The notes under the pieces were generated by a model. It was not told the DNA's origin and did not search any database. It saw nothing but the letters and a program-made list of their open reading frames with translations. A DNA stretch of 64,000 nt from Ferrovibrio sp965278975 (GTDB lineage Bacteria; Pseudomonadota; Alphaproteobacteria; Ferrovibrionales; Ferrovibrionaceae), in NCBI RefSeq assembly GCF_965278975.1, contig NZ_OZ257126.1, forward strand, positions 2,418,001-2,482,000, written 5' to 3'. Position numbers and translations under genes: made by a program. Of this stretch, positions 44,201 through 52,510 are shown in pieces; position 1 is the stretch's first letter; each line of letters starts with the position of its first letter.

Positions 44201-44493
44201 GAGAAGATGGCCGTGACCTGCGCGAAGCCGTTACGAGACAGCGAACGGGTGCTTTCCAGGCCAGGAATACCGGCCAAGGCGTTCTCAATGGGGTACGTGA
44301 CCTGCTTTTCGATTTCCGTCGGAGACAGCGCAGGCGCCAGGGCATTGATTTGCACCTGGTTGTTGGTGATGTCGGGTACGGCATCGATAGGCAGTTTCAG
44401 CAGGGACTGAACGCCCAGGATACAGACGCCGACCACCAGGATGAGGACGACCAACCTCTGCCGGATCGACAGGCGAAGAATATGCTCAATCAT
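41248..44493 (-). CDS. CzcA-type heavy-metal efflux RND transporter
   Basis: A 1081-aa RND proton antiporter of the heavy-metal efflux class, about 12 membrane helices with two large periplasmic loops. The class signature GALDFGLIVDGAVIIAEN in helix 4 carries the Asp-Asp-Glu proton relay typical of Zn/Co/Cd (HME1-like) pumps. It forms a tripartite pump with the adaptor upstream and an outer-membrane channel. The outer-membrane gene of this operon is disrupted. Confidence 0.92.
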   Translation of the reverse strand: MIEHILRLSIRQRLVVLILVVGVCILGVQSLLKLPIDAVPDITNNQVQINALAPALSPTEIEKQVTYPIENALAGIPGLESTRSLSRNGFAQVTAIFSEKTNVYFARQQVSERLTEVKEGLPEGVEPRLGPITTGLGEVYMWLVRYKEPRQAVADGQPGWQKNGTFRTPEGEVLDTEMKQVTYLRTVQDWLVKPQLRSVQGVAGIDSIGGYTKEFHIQPKLDRLVAQGLTLTDLSTAIQRNNTAIGAGFMEQNGEGLVVRSYGRLENIDDIGAVVVTTRDGVPVYVRDVAAIDIGHELRTGSGSSGGKEVVVGTAMMLIGGNSRTVAESVDKKLSQINASLPPGVEAAPVLNRTKLVDATVATVEKNLAEGALLVVVVLFLFLGNIRAALITAAVIPITMLMTATGMLKGHISANLMSLGALDFGLIVDGAVIIAENCLRHLADKQHELKRVLTRRERMLEVMVASKEMIQPSVFGQAIIIIVYVPMLTFTGVEGKMFEPMALTVIIALACAFVLSLTFVPAMIALFVSGPVKEKESRFMVAAQTRYRAILEKVVHMPGRVGIAAAGLFAASLLVMTQLGQEFIPQLDEKDIAMHAMRIPSTSLDQSSKMQLLVEKAVSGFPEVVTVFAKTGTAEVAADPMPPNVSDTFIILKPQKEWPNPSKTKAELVAEIERAVKQVPGNNYEFTQPIQMRFNELIAGVRSDIAVKVYGDDFDTLLETANAVASVMRGVPGASDVKVEQAAGLPYLDINLKKREIARRGLSVADVQDVIATAIGGNEVGVLFEGDKRFDIVVRLSDAARSDLEVLRNLPVPVILPNSNQAITIPLRQLADIAISEGPNQISRENGKRRVVVQANVRGRDIGSVVQDAQARIAAQVQLPSGYWLGWGGQYENLLAARDTLVLVVPLCFAAIFFLLFMALGSVRDSLIVYSGIPFALVGGILALALRGMPISVSAIVGFIALSGIAVLNGLVMVTRFQQELAEGVEKIAAVIEGAEVRLRPVLITALVASLGFVPMAIATGTGAEVQRPIATVVIGGLISSTILTLLVLPALYARFGAGRRQIDDEVDEVDVHAPHGHPSE

Positions 44494-44516
44494 TGTTCTG
44501 GTTCCGCCTGCAGCAA

Positions 44517-45731
44517 TCAGTGAGCGTGCTCGGCTTCAGCTTTTTCGAGCTGAGCCTTCAGAACAAAAGAGTTCTCGACTGCGACGAATTCACCGGCATC
44601 GACGCCGAAACGGATTTCGACCTGGCGGCCGTCAGCTCGGCCGAGAACAACTTCGCGCTTCTCGAAGCCTTCATCGGTACGGACGAATACGACCTGATCC
44701 TTCTTGATGCGCTGGATGGAGGCCTTGGGCACCAGGATGCCAGCCTTCTCAGACGAACTGTTCACCGTCACGGAAGCAAAGTCGCCGGGACGCCAGTTAC
44801 CGCCGTCATTGGGGATTTCGACAAGGACCTTGGCCAGCCGGGTCTCACGATCGATGACCGGGCTGACGAAGACGACTTTGCCCTTGGCCGGATTTGCCTG
44901 GCCTTCGATGTTGACGACCTCGCCTTCCTTGACGAAGGCGAGGTCGCCGGGAGCCACCGAGGCCTCGACCCAGACAGCCGATAGGTCGGCGATGGTGAAG
45001 AGTTCGGTCTCGGCGGGTACGGAGGCGCCAATGGCTCCGCGGCGCTCGACCACGCGACCCGCAATCGGGCTGCGGATTTCGAGGATTTGCAAACCCGAGC
45101 CGCTACCGCTCATGCGTGCCAGGTCCGTCGGGTTGAGACCCAGCGCCGCAAGCTTCTGGCGGGCCAAGTCGACACGAATGCGGGCTTCTTCCAGGGCAGT
45201 CCGAGCCGTCAGGAAATCCTGCTCGGAAGAGATTTTCTTCTCCCAGAGGTTCTTTTCCCGGTCGTGAGTGTTACGGGCCAGCGCTTCGGTGCGCTGGGCA
45301 GCCAGCAGCTCGCCTTTCACCTCGGCGATTTCCCGGCTCTCGATGGTCGCCAGCAACTCGCCCTTGGCAACGGTGTCACCCAGACGCTTTTTCAGGTCGA
45401 TCACAACGCCGGACGCCTTGGCCGCCACAATCGCCATGCGGTCGGGATTGGCCGTCACGGTGCCCGGGAAGGTCGTGGTGCGGACCAGGTCACCCTCGGT
45501 GGCCTCGGCAACGGTAATGCCGGACTGCTGGATCTGCTCGGCCGTCAGCTTGAGCGGGTCGCCTTCTTCCTCGCCTTCACCATGGCCATGGCCACCGCCA
45601 GTCTTGCCGTGACTGTGCCCACCGGCTTCTTCCTCATGATGACCGCCAATCAGGCCGGTCTTCACGGCTACGACCGATCCGCCGATGCCCAGAGCGATGC
45701 CCAGGATCAGGGCGATGATGGTATTGCGCAT
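44517..45731 (-). CDS. CzcB-type RND periplasmic adaptor
   Basis: A 404-aa membrane-fusion protein. It has an N-terminal membrane anchor, a His-rich metal-sensing stretch (GGHHEEEAGGHSHGKTGGGHGHGEGEEEG), a coiled-coil hairpin around residues 140-200 and lipoyl/barrel domains. ATG 45731 follows CGGAGAA. It bridges CzcA and the outer-membrane channel; the His-rich tract suggests binding of Zn/Co/Ni/Cd. Confidence 0.9.
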   Translation of the reverse strand: MRNTIIALILGIALGIGGSVVAVKTGLIGGHHEEEAGGHSHGKTGGGHGHGEGEEEGDPLKLTAEQIQQSGITVAEATEGDLVRTTTFPGTVTANPDRMAIVAAKASGVVIDLKKRLGDTVAKGELLATIESREIAEVKGELLAAQRTEALARNTHDREKNLWEKKISSEQDFLTARTALEEARIRVDLARQKLAALGLNPTDLARMSGSGSGLQILEIRSPIAGRVVERRGAIGASVPAETELFTIADLSAVWVEASVAPGDLAFVKEGEVVNIEGQANPAKGKVVFVSPVIDRETRLAKVLVEIPNDGGNWRPGDFASVTVNSSSEKAGILVPKASIQRIKKDQVVFVRTDEGFEKREVVLGRADGRQVEIRFGVDAGEFVAVENSFVLKAQLEKAEAEHAH

Positions 45732-45747
45732 GGTGTTCTCCGAGAAA

Positions 45748-47045
45748 TCAGTAAGTGCGGCCAACAAGGCGCATCAGTTCGATACGAGCCAGGTGATAGT
45801 CGCGCAGCGCAGTGGCATGCTGGGCTTTGACGTCGAACTGGGTCCGCTGGGCATCCAGCAGGTCGAGGAAGCCGAACTTGCCAGCGGAATAACCTTCACG
45901 GGCAGCAGCAGCAGCTTCATCGGCAGCAGGTATAATCGTCTTGCCCATGGCTTCGGCTTCGCTATGCGCCGCCAGCAGCGTCTGTCGGGCGCGCGCCAAG
46001 TTGCCGAGCAACGTCAGCCGCATGGCATCGGCCTCGGCTTCAGCCCGATTCAGATCTTGGCGGGCACGCAAGATGTTTCCGCTGTTCTGGTCGAAGACCG
46101 GGATGGGAATAGACAAGCCCACCACCAGGGCATTGCCGCCATCTTCGTTGTACCGACGCATACCCGCTCGGAGCGTCGGGTCCGGCACACCGGCAGCGCG
46201 CTCGCGGTCCACGCCAGCGCGCGCTTGGGCGATTGTCGCGTTTAGCCGGGCAAAGTCCGGATTCTCGGCCAGTGCGGCTTCATTGGGGCTTACATCGGGG
46301 ACATCGCCGATACGATCGAACCAGCCAGAATTCAGCGCCAACGTGACATTCGGCACTCCCAGCAAGGCTGTCAGAGCGGCCCGACTGCCCTGTAGCTCGC
46401 GCTGTGCTTTCTGGCTTGCGACCTGAGCCGCCGCCAAAGTGATGTCGGTTTTGCGAGACTGGACGGGAGACTCTCGGCCGTTCTGGACACGCTCACGGAT
46501 GGCGCCCGCCAACGACTGAGCGTTCTTCAGCCGGTCGTCCTCCAGGGCCACCAGGCGAGCCGCGTACAGTGCGCCGATATACGCCTTGGCGACCTCGTCT
46601 CGCAGGGCGAGCTGGTCGGCCGTGCGGTCGTGGGTAGCGAGCGTCAGTCCGGCTTCGGCAGCATCAATGCGGGCCTGCCGTTTACCGCCAATCTCGATAC
46701 GCTGGGACAGGCCTGCCGTCAGCTCGATGTTGTTGGTGCCGCGATACTCCTTACTGCCCGCAAAGTTCTCGGCATCGACGAATAGCTCGGGGTTCGGCCA
46801 AGCACTGGCCTGCATGCGGTCGCCTGTCGCTCCTTCGCGCCGGGCATCGGCCGCGCGAATGCGAGGTGAAGCATGCGGTCGCCTGTCGCTCCTTCGCGCC
46901 GGGCATCGGCCGCGCGAATGCGAGGTGAATTGGTCTCGGCAATGCGCAGGGCATCGTCGAGCGTGCGAATTTCGACCGTCTGCGCATAGGCAGTTGAGGT
47001 CAGCGCCACGCAGAGTGCGAGCGCGGAAAGGCTGTAGAAGCGCAT
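45748..47045 (-). pseudogene. CzcC-like TolC-family outer-membrane protein, frameshifted by 59-bp duplication
   Basis: The N-terminal signal peptide and start (MRFYSLSALALCVALTSTAYAQ) read in one frame from ATG 47045, while the body (PNPELFVDAENFAGSKEYRG onward, TolC-like with long helices) reads in another. The switch lies within a perfect 59-bp tandem repeat (46812-46870 and 46871-46929); 59 is not a multiple of 3. Removing one copy restores a single continuous protein of about 410 aa. As it stands, translation from 47045 ends at 46719. An upstream GTG at 47064 opens the body frame but without a signal peptide. It may be a recent mutation, a reversible slippage switch, or an assembly error. 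Confidence 0.8.
46812..46929. repeat. Exact 59-bp tandem duplication
   Basis: Two adjacent identical 59-base units (each beginning GCATGCGGTCGCCTG and ending GAGGTGAA), at 46812-46870 and 46871-46929, in the 5' part of the czcC-like gene. Confidence 0.95.
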
Positions 47046-47110
47046 GGAATCCTCGGACAGACACAGGTTTCCCGGTGCAGACACACCAGGTCGTGTTCAG
47101 AGTCGAAGGA

Positions 47111-47494
47111 TCAGGCTTTGGGAGGTTCTAGAAGGCCGTCAGGCTGCGCAACGGCAAGGCCGTTGTCGTTAAGGGCCAGGAGCTTGGGCGCCGTGGGCAT
47201 GGAGTGATTCAGGCTGGCCACGGTATGCGGCAGGCCACGACCATGCTGTTCACAATGGGAAGCACAGTTCTGGCTTCCATTGGCACCTGGCTTGGATTTA
47301 TCGATATCGACCTGCGACGCACTATCGCCCGACTGGAACGCCGATACCGTCGTTTGGTCATTGAAACCGGCGACCATGTCCGGATGCTCTAGATGCCAGG
47401 CGCCGACAGTCGCGCTGAACAGCATGCCAAGCACAGTGACAATGACGGCGAAACGCCGACCTGCCAAAAAATGCCTGAAAATACCGATTTTCAT
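47111..47494 (-). CDS. Small secreted/membrane-anchored protein of the metal operon
   Basis: A 127-aa protein with an N-terminal hydrophobic segment (FAVIVTVLGMLFSATVGAW) and a central CASHCEQHGRGLPH stretch, whose Cys/His spacing suggests metal binding. Such small proteins often stand before RND pump genes in metal operons. The function is not assigned. It is on the same strand and 65 bases upstream of the czcC-like gene. Confidence 0.6.
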   Translation of the reverse strand: MKIGIFRHFLAGRRFAVIVTVLGMLFSATVGAWHLEHPDMVAGFNDQTTVSAFQSGDSASQVDIDKSKPGANGSQNCASHCEQHGRGLPHTVASLNHSMPTAPKLLALNDNGLAVAQPDGLLEPPKA

Positions 47495-47519
47495 TGATTT
47501 TGTTTGCCTGGGGATACGC

Positions 47520-47891
47520 TTACTTGACGTTCAGATTGTACTGAGCCTTGCCAACTTCCTTACCACCATCAGCAAGGGTTGTCATGGCCCGAACATTCCC
47601 GGCGGCGGGGCTTGCGGCCTTGCCAACCAGCTTATTGCCTTCGGGCTTCAGCTCGACCGTGCTCTCAGCGTTGTTCACGAAGAGGCGCACATTGGCCGAC
47701 ATAGAGGCCGTCGGGTTCATCGGCTTATGGTCCTTGATGACATAGAGATGGACGTCGCTACCCTTGACGACCAGCTCGCCTTCGTAAGAACCGATTTTCT
47801 TGACCTGGCCACCGTATTTCGCCTCGTCCGCCTGCGCCGAAACGGCGAAAGCGAATAGGCCTGCGGCGACCAATGCACTCAGTTTCCTCAT
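47520..47891 (-). CDS. Hypothetical periplasmic protein
   Basis: A 123-aa protein with a clean signal peptide (cleavage after SAQA). The mature part (KYGGQVKKIGSYEGELVVKGSDVHLYVIKDH, then NVRLFVNNAESTVELKPEGNKL) is beta-rich and of a type seen beside Czc/Cus pumps. I cannot name its family. ATG 47891 follows GGAGGTG. Confidence 0.65.
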   Translation of the reverse strand: MRKLSALVAAGLFAFAVSAQADEAKYGGQVKKIGSYEGELVVKGSDVHLYVIKDHKPMNPTASMSANVRLFVNNAESTVELKPEGNKLVGKAASPAAGNVRAMTTLADGGKEVGKAQYNLNVK

Positions 47892-47996
47892 TCGACACCT
47901 CCATGTTTGAGGGACATACAGAACTAGCGACGGAAGATTACGCTGGCAAGTCACGGCGTTGTCAGGCTGCTGCGACGCTTCGCCGCCGCAATACTG

Positions 47997-48470
47997 TTAC
48001 ATCCGCTCTTGCGACCGAGGGTGAATACCATCCCAAAGAATATAGGCGACACCGGCGAAAATGGCGACGTCCGCCAGATTGAAAGCGGGCCAGTGCCAGC
48101 CGAAGGCATGGAAATCCAGAAAGTCGGTCACGGCCCCGTGCCGATATCTATCCAGAACATTGCCGACGGCACCCCCAATGATAAGCCCAAGCCCAGCGGA
48201 TGTGATCCAAGAGGCTTCTCGCCAGAGCCACCACAGGAGGTAAGCGATGACTACGAGAGCAAACATCGACAGTGCCCACCAAGGTATATGGCCGCCGAGC
48301 AGGCCAAAGCTGACGCCGTCATTGCGCACCAGGATCAGATTGAAGAATGGGGTCACCTGAATGGCCCAGGTGGAATCACCTGAGCCCGCGGCAAGGGTAA
48401 TTGCCTTACTTGCCTGATCCAGGAGGAGCGCGGCGGTGCCCCATACAAATCCTGCAATACGCGGCGTCAC
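47997..48470 (-). CDS. lspA: Lipoprotein signal peptidase II
   Basis: A 157-aa inner-membrane aspartyl protease, four membrane helices, with catalytic Asp residues in GNVLDRYRHGAVTDFLDF and FNLADVAIF. It removes signal peptides at lipobox Cys. It overlaps the CDF gene by 4 bases and belongs to the MerR-controlled operon. An extra LspA in metal islands (as PbrC in lead resistance) is known; the chromosome should also carry a housekeeping copy. Confidence 0.93.
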   Translation of the reverse strand: MTPRIAGFVWGTAALLLDQASKAITLAAGSGDSTWAIQVTPFFNLILVRNDGVSFGLLGGHIPWWALSMFALVVIAYLLWWLWREASWITSAGLGLIIGGAVGNVLDRYRHGAVTDFLDFHAFGWHWPAFNLADVAIFAGVAYILWDGIHPRSQERM

Positions 48471-49339
48471 AGCGATGTTTTACCTGCTCTGGCCAAGTCA
48501 CTTCGCGCATCCCGCACAATCGACCAGGCCGATTGCAGGAACAGTCCTGCTATAACGATGGCAACGACCAGATCCGGCCATGCCGAATCCGTCCAGGCGA
48601 CCACGCCAGCAGCAACGACAACGGCGGCATTGCCGATGGCATCATTCCGGCTGAATAGCCAAACAGCTCTGACATTGGCATCGCCCGCACGATGCGGCAC
48701 CAGGACAGCAGCAGCCGCGACATTTACAGCAAGTGCGATAAGGCCGAACAAGCCCATCAACTCAGCTTCCGGCGTATGCAAGACCAGAACCCGATAGGCC
48801 GTATTGGCAAGGACTGCGAGCCCCAGTGCGCCAAGAAACAGGCCCTGGATGAGAGCCGAACGCGCACGCCACGCCAAACTCCACCCTATAGCCAGTAGCC
48901 CGAGGAATGTGATGAGACCATCGCCCAGGAAATCGAGCGCATCGGCCTTCAGTGCTTGAGAACCAGACCAGAAACCGCCCATCGCTTCCACGATGCCGTA
49001 GCCAACATTCAGCAGCACAACAATCCAGAGCGCGCGCCGATAAGCTGGTGCAACATGCGATATGTCTTTCGGCAGCTCATCGTTTTCGCCATCCGTTACG
49101 GTATCCAGGCGCTGAAGGTGATAGCCCAGACCTGTCACCGCCCGCTCGACTTCAGGCAGTTGTACCGCCGGTTCCGCAACGTCGAGCGTCATGATCTGAG
49201 ACGCGATTGATACCCTGACATCGTTAACACCAGTTATCTTTCGAGTGGCGCCTTCAATCTTGGTGGCACAACTGGAGCAATCCATACCGGTCACGCGGTA
49301 CTGAATATCAGATGCCTTCGGTGCAGCCGTGGTGGACAT
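48467..49339 (-). CDS. CDF cation efflux protein with N-terminal HMA domain
   Basis: A 290-aa fusion. Residues 10-75 are a heavy-metal-associated domain with GMDCSSC; residues 105-285 are a cation diffusion facilitator with about six helices and the metal residues in ALKADALDFLGD and LFSRNDAIGN. It exports divalent cations (Zn, Cd, Pb class). ATG 49339 is chosen because it gives the HMA start; a longer 5' extension is unlikely. It is the middle gene of the transglutaminase-CDF-lspA operon. Confidence 0.9.
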   Translation of the reverse strand: MSTTAAPKASDIQYRVTGMDCSSCATKIEGATRKITGVNDVRVSIASQIMTLDVAEPAVQLPEVERAVTGLGYHLQRLDTVTDGENDELPKDISHVAPAYRRALWIVVLLNVGYGIVEAMGGFWSGSQALKADALDFLGDGLITFLGLLAIGWSLAWRARSALIQGLFLGALGLAVLANTAYRVLVLHTPEAELMGLFGLIALAVNVAAAAVLVPHRAGDANVRAVWLFSRNDAIGNAAVVVAAGVVAWTDSAWPDLVVAIVIAGLFLQSAWSIVRDARSDLARAGKTSL

Positions 49340-49341
49340 GA

Positions 49342-50112
49342 TTACCTGATGATTGCGTTTCGGATGCGGGCGACATTCCGGTTCATCACATGCCGGATGT
49401 AGTGGATGTAGAACCATCGTTTCCAGCCCCTGATATTCGTACCGACCTTGGCGTAAAACTCGTCAGGGGTATTGAATAGACCGAAATCGTGATTGATGCC
49501 TTTATCCTGGATATAGGTATCTCGGCCCGTCCATGCTGTCTTCGGATTGCGGAAATCGGCGGTGGACACGCCGTATCCGCAGAAACTTCCGGAGCAGTCA
49601 GGAAAACGGGCCTGAAGCTGCCGCAGATATTTGTTATCCAGGATCAAGCCTTCGAGATTCAACCAGCGGCCATCAATCTGAACCTCGACCCAGCTGTGCA
49701 AAATGTTGGCGGGCGCCAGCAGATAGAACAGGCCAGTGACCGCGCCCTTCTGAAGGCGCTTGTGAATGGTGAAGCCGTGGAATCGGCAGGAGATGCCGAC
49801 CGCGCGCAGCAGCGCCATGAAGAGGGTCGCCTTGGTGTTGCATTGACCGTAGCCGTCAGCCAGCACGGCTGACGCCGGAATATCGTCGTCGGTGTTGTAG
49901 CCGAACAGGATTTCGTCACGGACGAACTCATAAATTGCCTGCACGCGGTCTTCGCGAACCATGTCGCGCCAGCCGCGCTCGGCAATCAAGGCCACGATGC
50001 TGGGATGGTCGAAGTCGAGCAACGGCGTGCGCTCCAGCAATTCGCACACGCATTCGGCTTCGTTGGGCGTTACGGGCTGGTGGCCGCGGAAAGCAATGTC
50101 GGTCGCAAGCAT
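49342..50112 (-). CDS. Transglutaminase-like cysteine protease/peptidase-fold protein
   Basis: A 256-aa cytoplasmic-looking protein of the transglutaminase-like superfamily. The catalytic Cys is in GYGQCNTKATLFMALLRAVG, the His in ILHSWVEVQIDGRWLNLEGLILD. It stands first in the MerR-controlled operon and is separated from the CDF gene by 2 bases. Its substrate and role in metal resistance are unknown. Confidence 0.78.
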   Translation of the reverse strand: MLATDIAFRGHQPVTPNEAECVCELLERTPLLDFDHPSIVALIAERGWRDMVREDRVQAIYEFVRDEILFGYNTDDDIPASAVLADGYGQCNTKATLFMALLRAVGISCRFHGFTIHKRLQKGAVTGLFYLLAPANILHSWVEVQIDGRWLNLEGLILDNKYLRQLQARFPDCSGSFCGYGVSTADFRNPKTAWTGRDTYIQDKGINHDFGLFNTPDEFYAKVGTNIRGWKRWFYIHYIRHVMNRNVARIRNAIIR

Positions 50113-50144
50113 GGTGCGCCTGTTGATTTGATTTCACTTCGGAC

Positions 50145-50175
50145 ACCGTACAGCCTACAACTATTGTAGGTTCAA
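50145..50175 (-). promoter_or_regulatory. MerR-type promoter of the transglutaminase-CDF-lspA operon
   Basis: Read on the - strand: -35 TTGAAC (50175-50170), a 19-base spacer, and -10 TACGGT (50150-50145). Inside the spacer CCTACA/TGTAGG (50154-50159 and 50165-50170) form an inverted repeat. The over-long 19-bp spacer with a centred dyad is the mark of promoters activated by DNA distortion by MerR proteins. The divergent MerR gene starts 36 bases away. Confidence 0.8.
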
Positions 50176-50210
50176 GCGGTGATTTCACCTGCCGTAGACG
50201 AGTTCACAAT

Positions 50211-50645
50211 ATGAAAAATCAATCACTTACGATTGGACAGCTTGCCGACCAGAGCGGCTGCTCTGTCCAGATTGTCCGTCACTATGAAGAGGAAGGCCTG
50301 CTACCAGAGCCTCCCAGGACGGCAGGCAATCAGCGCCGATATGGCGCCAATCATCTCCGACGCCTGCAATTCATCAGGCACAGCCGGGATCTTGGCTTTT
50401 CGCTCGGGGATATCCGGGAAATCATCCGCATCTCAGACGAGCCGGACCAGAGTTGCGATGCGGTCAATGCAATCGCGCAGCAACATCTCGAAAACGTCGA
50501 GCGACGCATCTCGCAGCTCAAGGCCTTGCGTAAAGAGCTGAAGCGGATGGTTGGTGAATGTGGCTCCGGCAAAGTCGCTGAATGCCGCATCATCGAAACA
50601 CTGGCGGACTTTGGACATGCCCATTGCCGTCATGACCAGGCGTGA
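50211..50645 (+). CDS. MerR family metal-responsive regulator (CadR/PbrR/ZntR type)
   Basis: A 144-aa regulator: winged helix (TIGQLADQSGCSVQIVRHYEEEGLL), long dimerisation helix, and a C-terminal metal loop ECGSGKVAECRIIE. A further Cys in DQSCDAVN (about residue 83) is the extra ligand seen in sensors of divalent ions (Zn, Cd, Pb) and absent from copper sensors of the CueR type. It is divergent from the HMA-CDF/lspA operon with a MerR-type promoter between them, so it is probably its activator. Confidence 0.88.
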   Translation: MKNQSLTIGQLADQSGCSVQIVRHYEEEGLLPEPPRTAGNQRRYGANHLRRLQFIRHSRDLGFSLGDIREIIRISDEPDQSCDAVNAIAQQHLENVERRISQLKALRKELKRMVGECGSGKVAECRIIETLADFGHAHCRHDQA

Positions 50646-50926
50646 GTTTGATCTCAGGAGCATGGCGATCCTATACCTTCGGTTTACAAACCCGAAGGTC
50701 TGCCAAAGGCTAGCACCGACCGCAGGTAATATTCGGGAAATATCTTACTGCTCTGTAGCTCGCCGAGCCTAAAGCCCTGGAGATCAATGAAAATTTTTTA
50801 CACGAGAAAGAAATCGGTCGATAATATCTGGCTTCGCACATATGGCCAATTTGGACTTGCACGGTCCTGGAATATATTGACCTCAGCCATTTCTCGGGCG
50901 ACCAACCAACGGGAAGCCTGAAACAA
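50646..50926. other. Intergenic region before the cyclase
   Basis: 281 bases, A/T-richer than the flanks. I see no gene and no clear operator. It should contain the cyclase promoter. Confidence 0.45.
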
Positions 50927-52192
50927 ATGACCGAAGGCACATTCCTCCCACAAGACCTTACGCAAGCCTTCATCGCATCCGACCTCGAAAGCGAGCGGAT
51001 AGCATCGATCATTCGCGCCATCATCCTGGTGACGCTGCTGGCCGCAGTTTTTACGGCACGCACGCAGGAAGCAGATCACCGGCCACTGGAGTTGGCCGTG
51101 CTGGTTTACGGCATCGGAACCATTGGGGGCCTGTATGCGGCCTGGAGGAAGTATCATCACGCCATCCTACCCTATTTCCTGGTCGGCTTCGACATCATCA
51201 CCTTGACGACTGCCATCGTCATGATCGGGGCGGAATTAGGCATTTCGCCAATTGACGCTTTCACGCTGCCGATCTCTGGCCTGCTTGTCGTAGTCTTCCT
51301 CCATGCGTCACTTCGCTACAACCCTTGGCTGGTGGTGTTTGCGGCCGGCATCCTGGCGACAGTGGTCCTGATCGCGTCAATGGTCAGCAAAGTTGATGAC
51401 TCTGGCTTCCATACGGATGCGGCAGGGCATCTGATGCACTTCAGAGTTTTTCCGATCATCATTTTCCTGCTGACCATGGGCATTCTCGCGGTAACGACCG
51501 CGCGAACCAGGCGACTGATTGCCAATGTCTATGTCAGCACCAGTCGGGCCGCCACCTTGTCTCGCTACTTTTCCCGCGACGTCGCTGAAGAGCTGATGAA
51601 CAGGCCATCTGGAACACCTGAGTTTGGCGATCGCATCCGCGCCGCGGTGCTGTTTGCCGACTTGCAAGGCTTCACCGCCATGGCGGAGGCGATGGATCCT
51701 GGCGAGCTTGCCAAGTTCGTTTCGGACTTCAGGGAGCGGATTTCCAGGCCAGTATTGGCCAATGGCGGTGTGGTCGATAAATACATCGGCGACGCCGTCA
51801 TGGCGGTCTTCGGCGCACCACGACAGGCGCCGGAAGATGCAAAGCGGGCCATACTCTGTGCTCTGTCGATGGTCGATGAAATCGAGGCCTGGTCCCGGGA
51901 ACGCAAAAATCTGGGCAAGCCGCCCATTCGTATCGCGATTGGTGGGCATTTCGGGGATGTGTTCGCAGGCGTGATCAGCGATGGCACGCATCTGGAATAT
52001 ACCGTCATTGGCGATACCGTGAATGTCGCCAGCCGTCTCGCGCGATTACCGCGTGCCTTGGAGACACCGCTGGTTCTCTCGACTCCGCTTGTCGAGGCGG
52101 CAGGTTACCACGATGCCAGGCTTGTGGCGCTGCCGCCGCAACCGCTTCCCGGCCACCCCAAACCGATGCCAGTGCATAAGCTTTCAGGCTGA
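50927..52192 (+). CDS. Membrane-bound class III adenylate/guanylate cyclase
   Basis: A 421-aa protein. The N-terminal half (residues 25-195) has about six membrane helices; the C-terminal half is a class III nucleotide cyclase domain with AAVLFADLQGFT (metal Asp), VVDKYIGDAVMAVFGAP (second metal Asp) and EYTVIGDTVNVASRL (transition-state Asn/Arg). It makes cAMP or cGMP; the residues do not let me choose with certainty. There is no HAMP domain visible. It sits between two metal operons and may be unrelated to them. Confidence 0.88.
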   Translation: MTEGTFLPQDLTQAFIASDLESERIASIIRAIILVTLLAAVFTARTQEADHRPLELAVLVYGIGTIGGLYAAWRKYHHAILPYFLVGFDIITLTTAIVMIGAELGISPIDAFTLPISGLLVVVFLHASLRYNPWLVVFAAGILATVVLIASMVSKVDDSGFHTDAAGHLMHFRVFPIIIFLLTMGILAVTTARTRRLIANVYVSTSRAATLSRYFSRDVAEELMNRPSGTPEFGDRIRAAVLFADLQGFTAMAEAMDPGELAKFVSDFRERISRPVLANGGVVDKYIGDAVMAVFGAPRQAPEDAKRAILCALSMVDEIEAWSRERKNLGKPPIRIAIGGHFGDVFAGVISDGTHLEYTVIGDTVNVASRLARLPRALETPLVLSTPLVEAAGYHDARLVALPPQPLPGHPKPMPVHKLSG

Positions 52193-52235
52193 CGAGCTTG
52201 GGAGCAGCTTCAGCCTCATCTCCGGCAGACATGCC

Positions 52236-52266
52236 TTGACCTTCCCACGCAGGAAGGCCGTAAGGC
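52236..52266 (+). promoter_or_regulatory. CueR-type copper-inducible promoter
   Basis: -35 TTGACC (52236-52241), a 19-base spacer, -10 TAAGGC (52261-52266). Within it CCTTCC (52240-52245) and GGAAGG (52252-52257) form the inverted repeat of CueR sites; the arrangement is close to the known E. coli copA promoter. It drives the HMA copper chaperone 22 bases downstream. No CueR gene is seen in the window. Confidence 0.82.
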
Positions 52267-52288
52267 TGGAGCGGCAAGGAGATACCCG

Positions 52289-52492
52289 ATGACTGACCTT
52301 ACCGTTCCCGACATGACCTGTGGTCATTGCGAGGCCAGTATCCGCAAGGTGGTTGCCGCTTTGCCTGGCGTCGATGACATCGTCGTCGATCGCCCGAACA
52401 AGCGCATTTCCGTGCGTGGCTCAGTGTCTGACGATGCGGTTCGCAAGGCCATCGAAAATGCTGGCTTCACGCCAAAGACAGCGTCGGCGTGA
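52289..52492 (+). CDS. CopZ-like copper chaperone (HMA domain)
   Basis: A 67-aa single HMA domain with the Cu(I) motif MTCGHC (Cys11 and Cys14) and the ferredoxin-like fold pattern to KAIENAGFTP. It should carry Cu(I) in the cytoplasm to the P-type ATPase encoded convergently 18 bases downstream. Its own CueR-type promoter lies directly upstream; ribosome site AAGGAG at 52275. Confidence 0.93.
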   Translation: MTDLTVPDMTCGHCEASIRKVVAALPGVDDIVVDRPNKRISVRGSVSDDAVRKAIENAGFTPKTASA

Positions 52493-52510
52493 CCTCCTGA
52501 CAGGTTCCGT

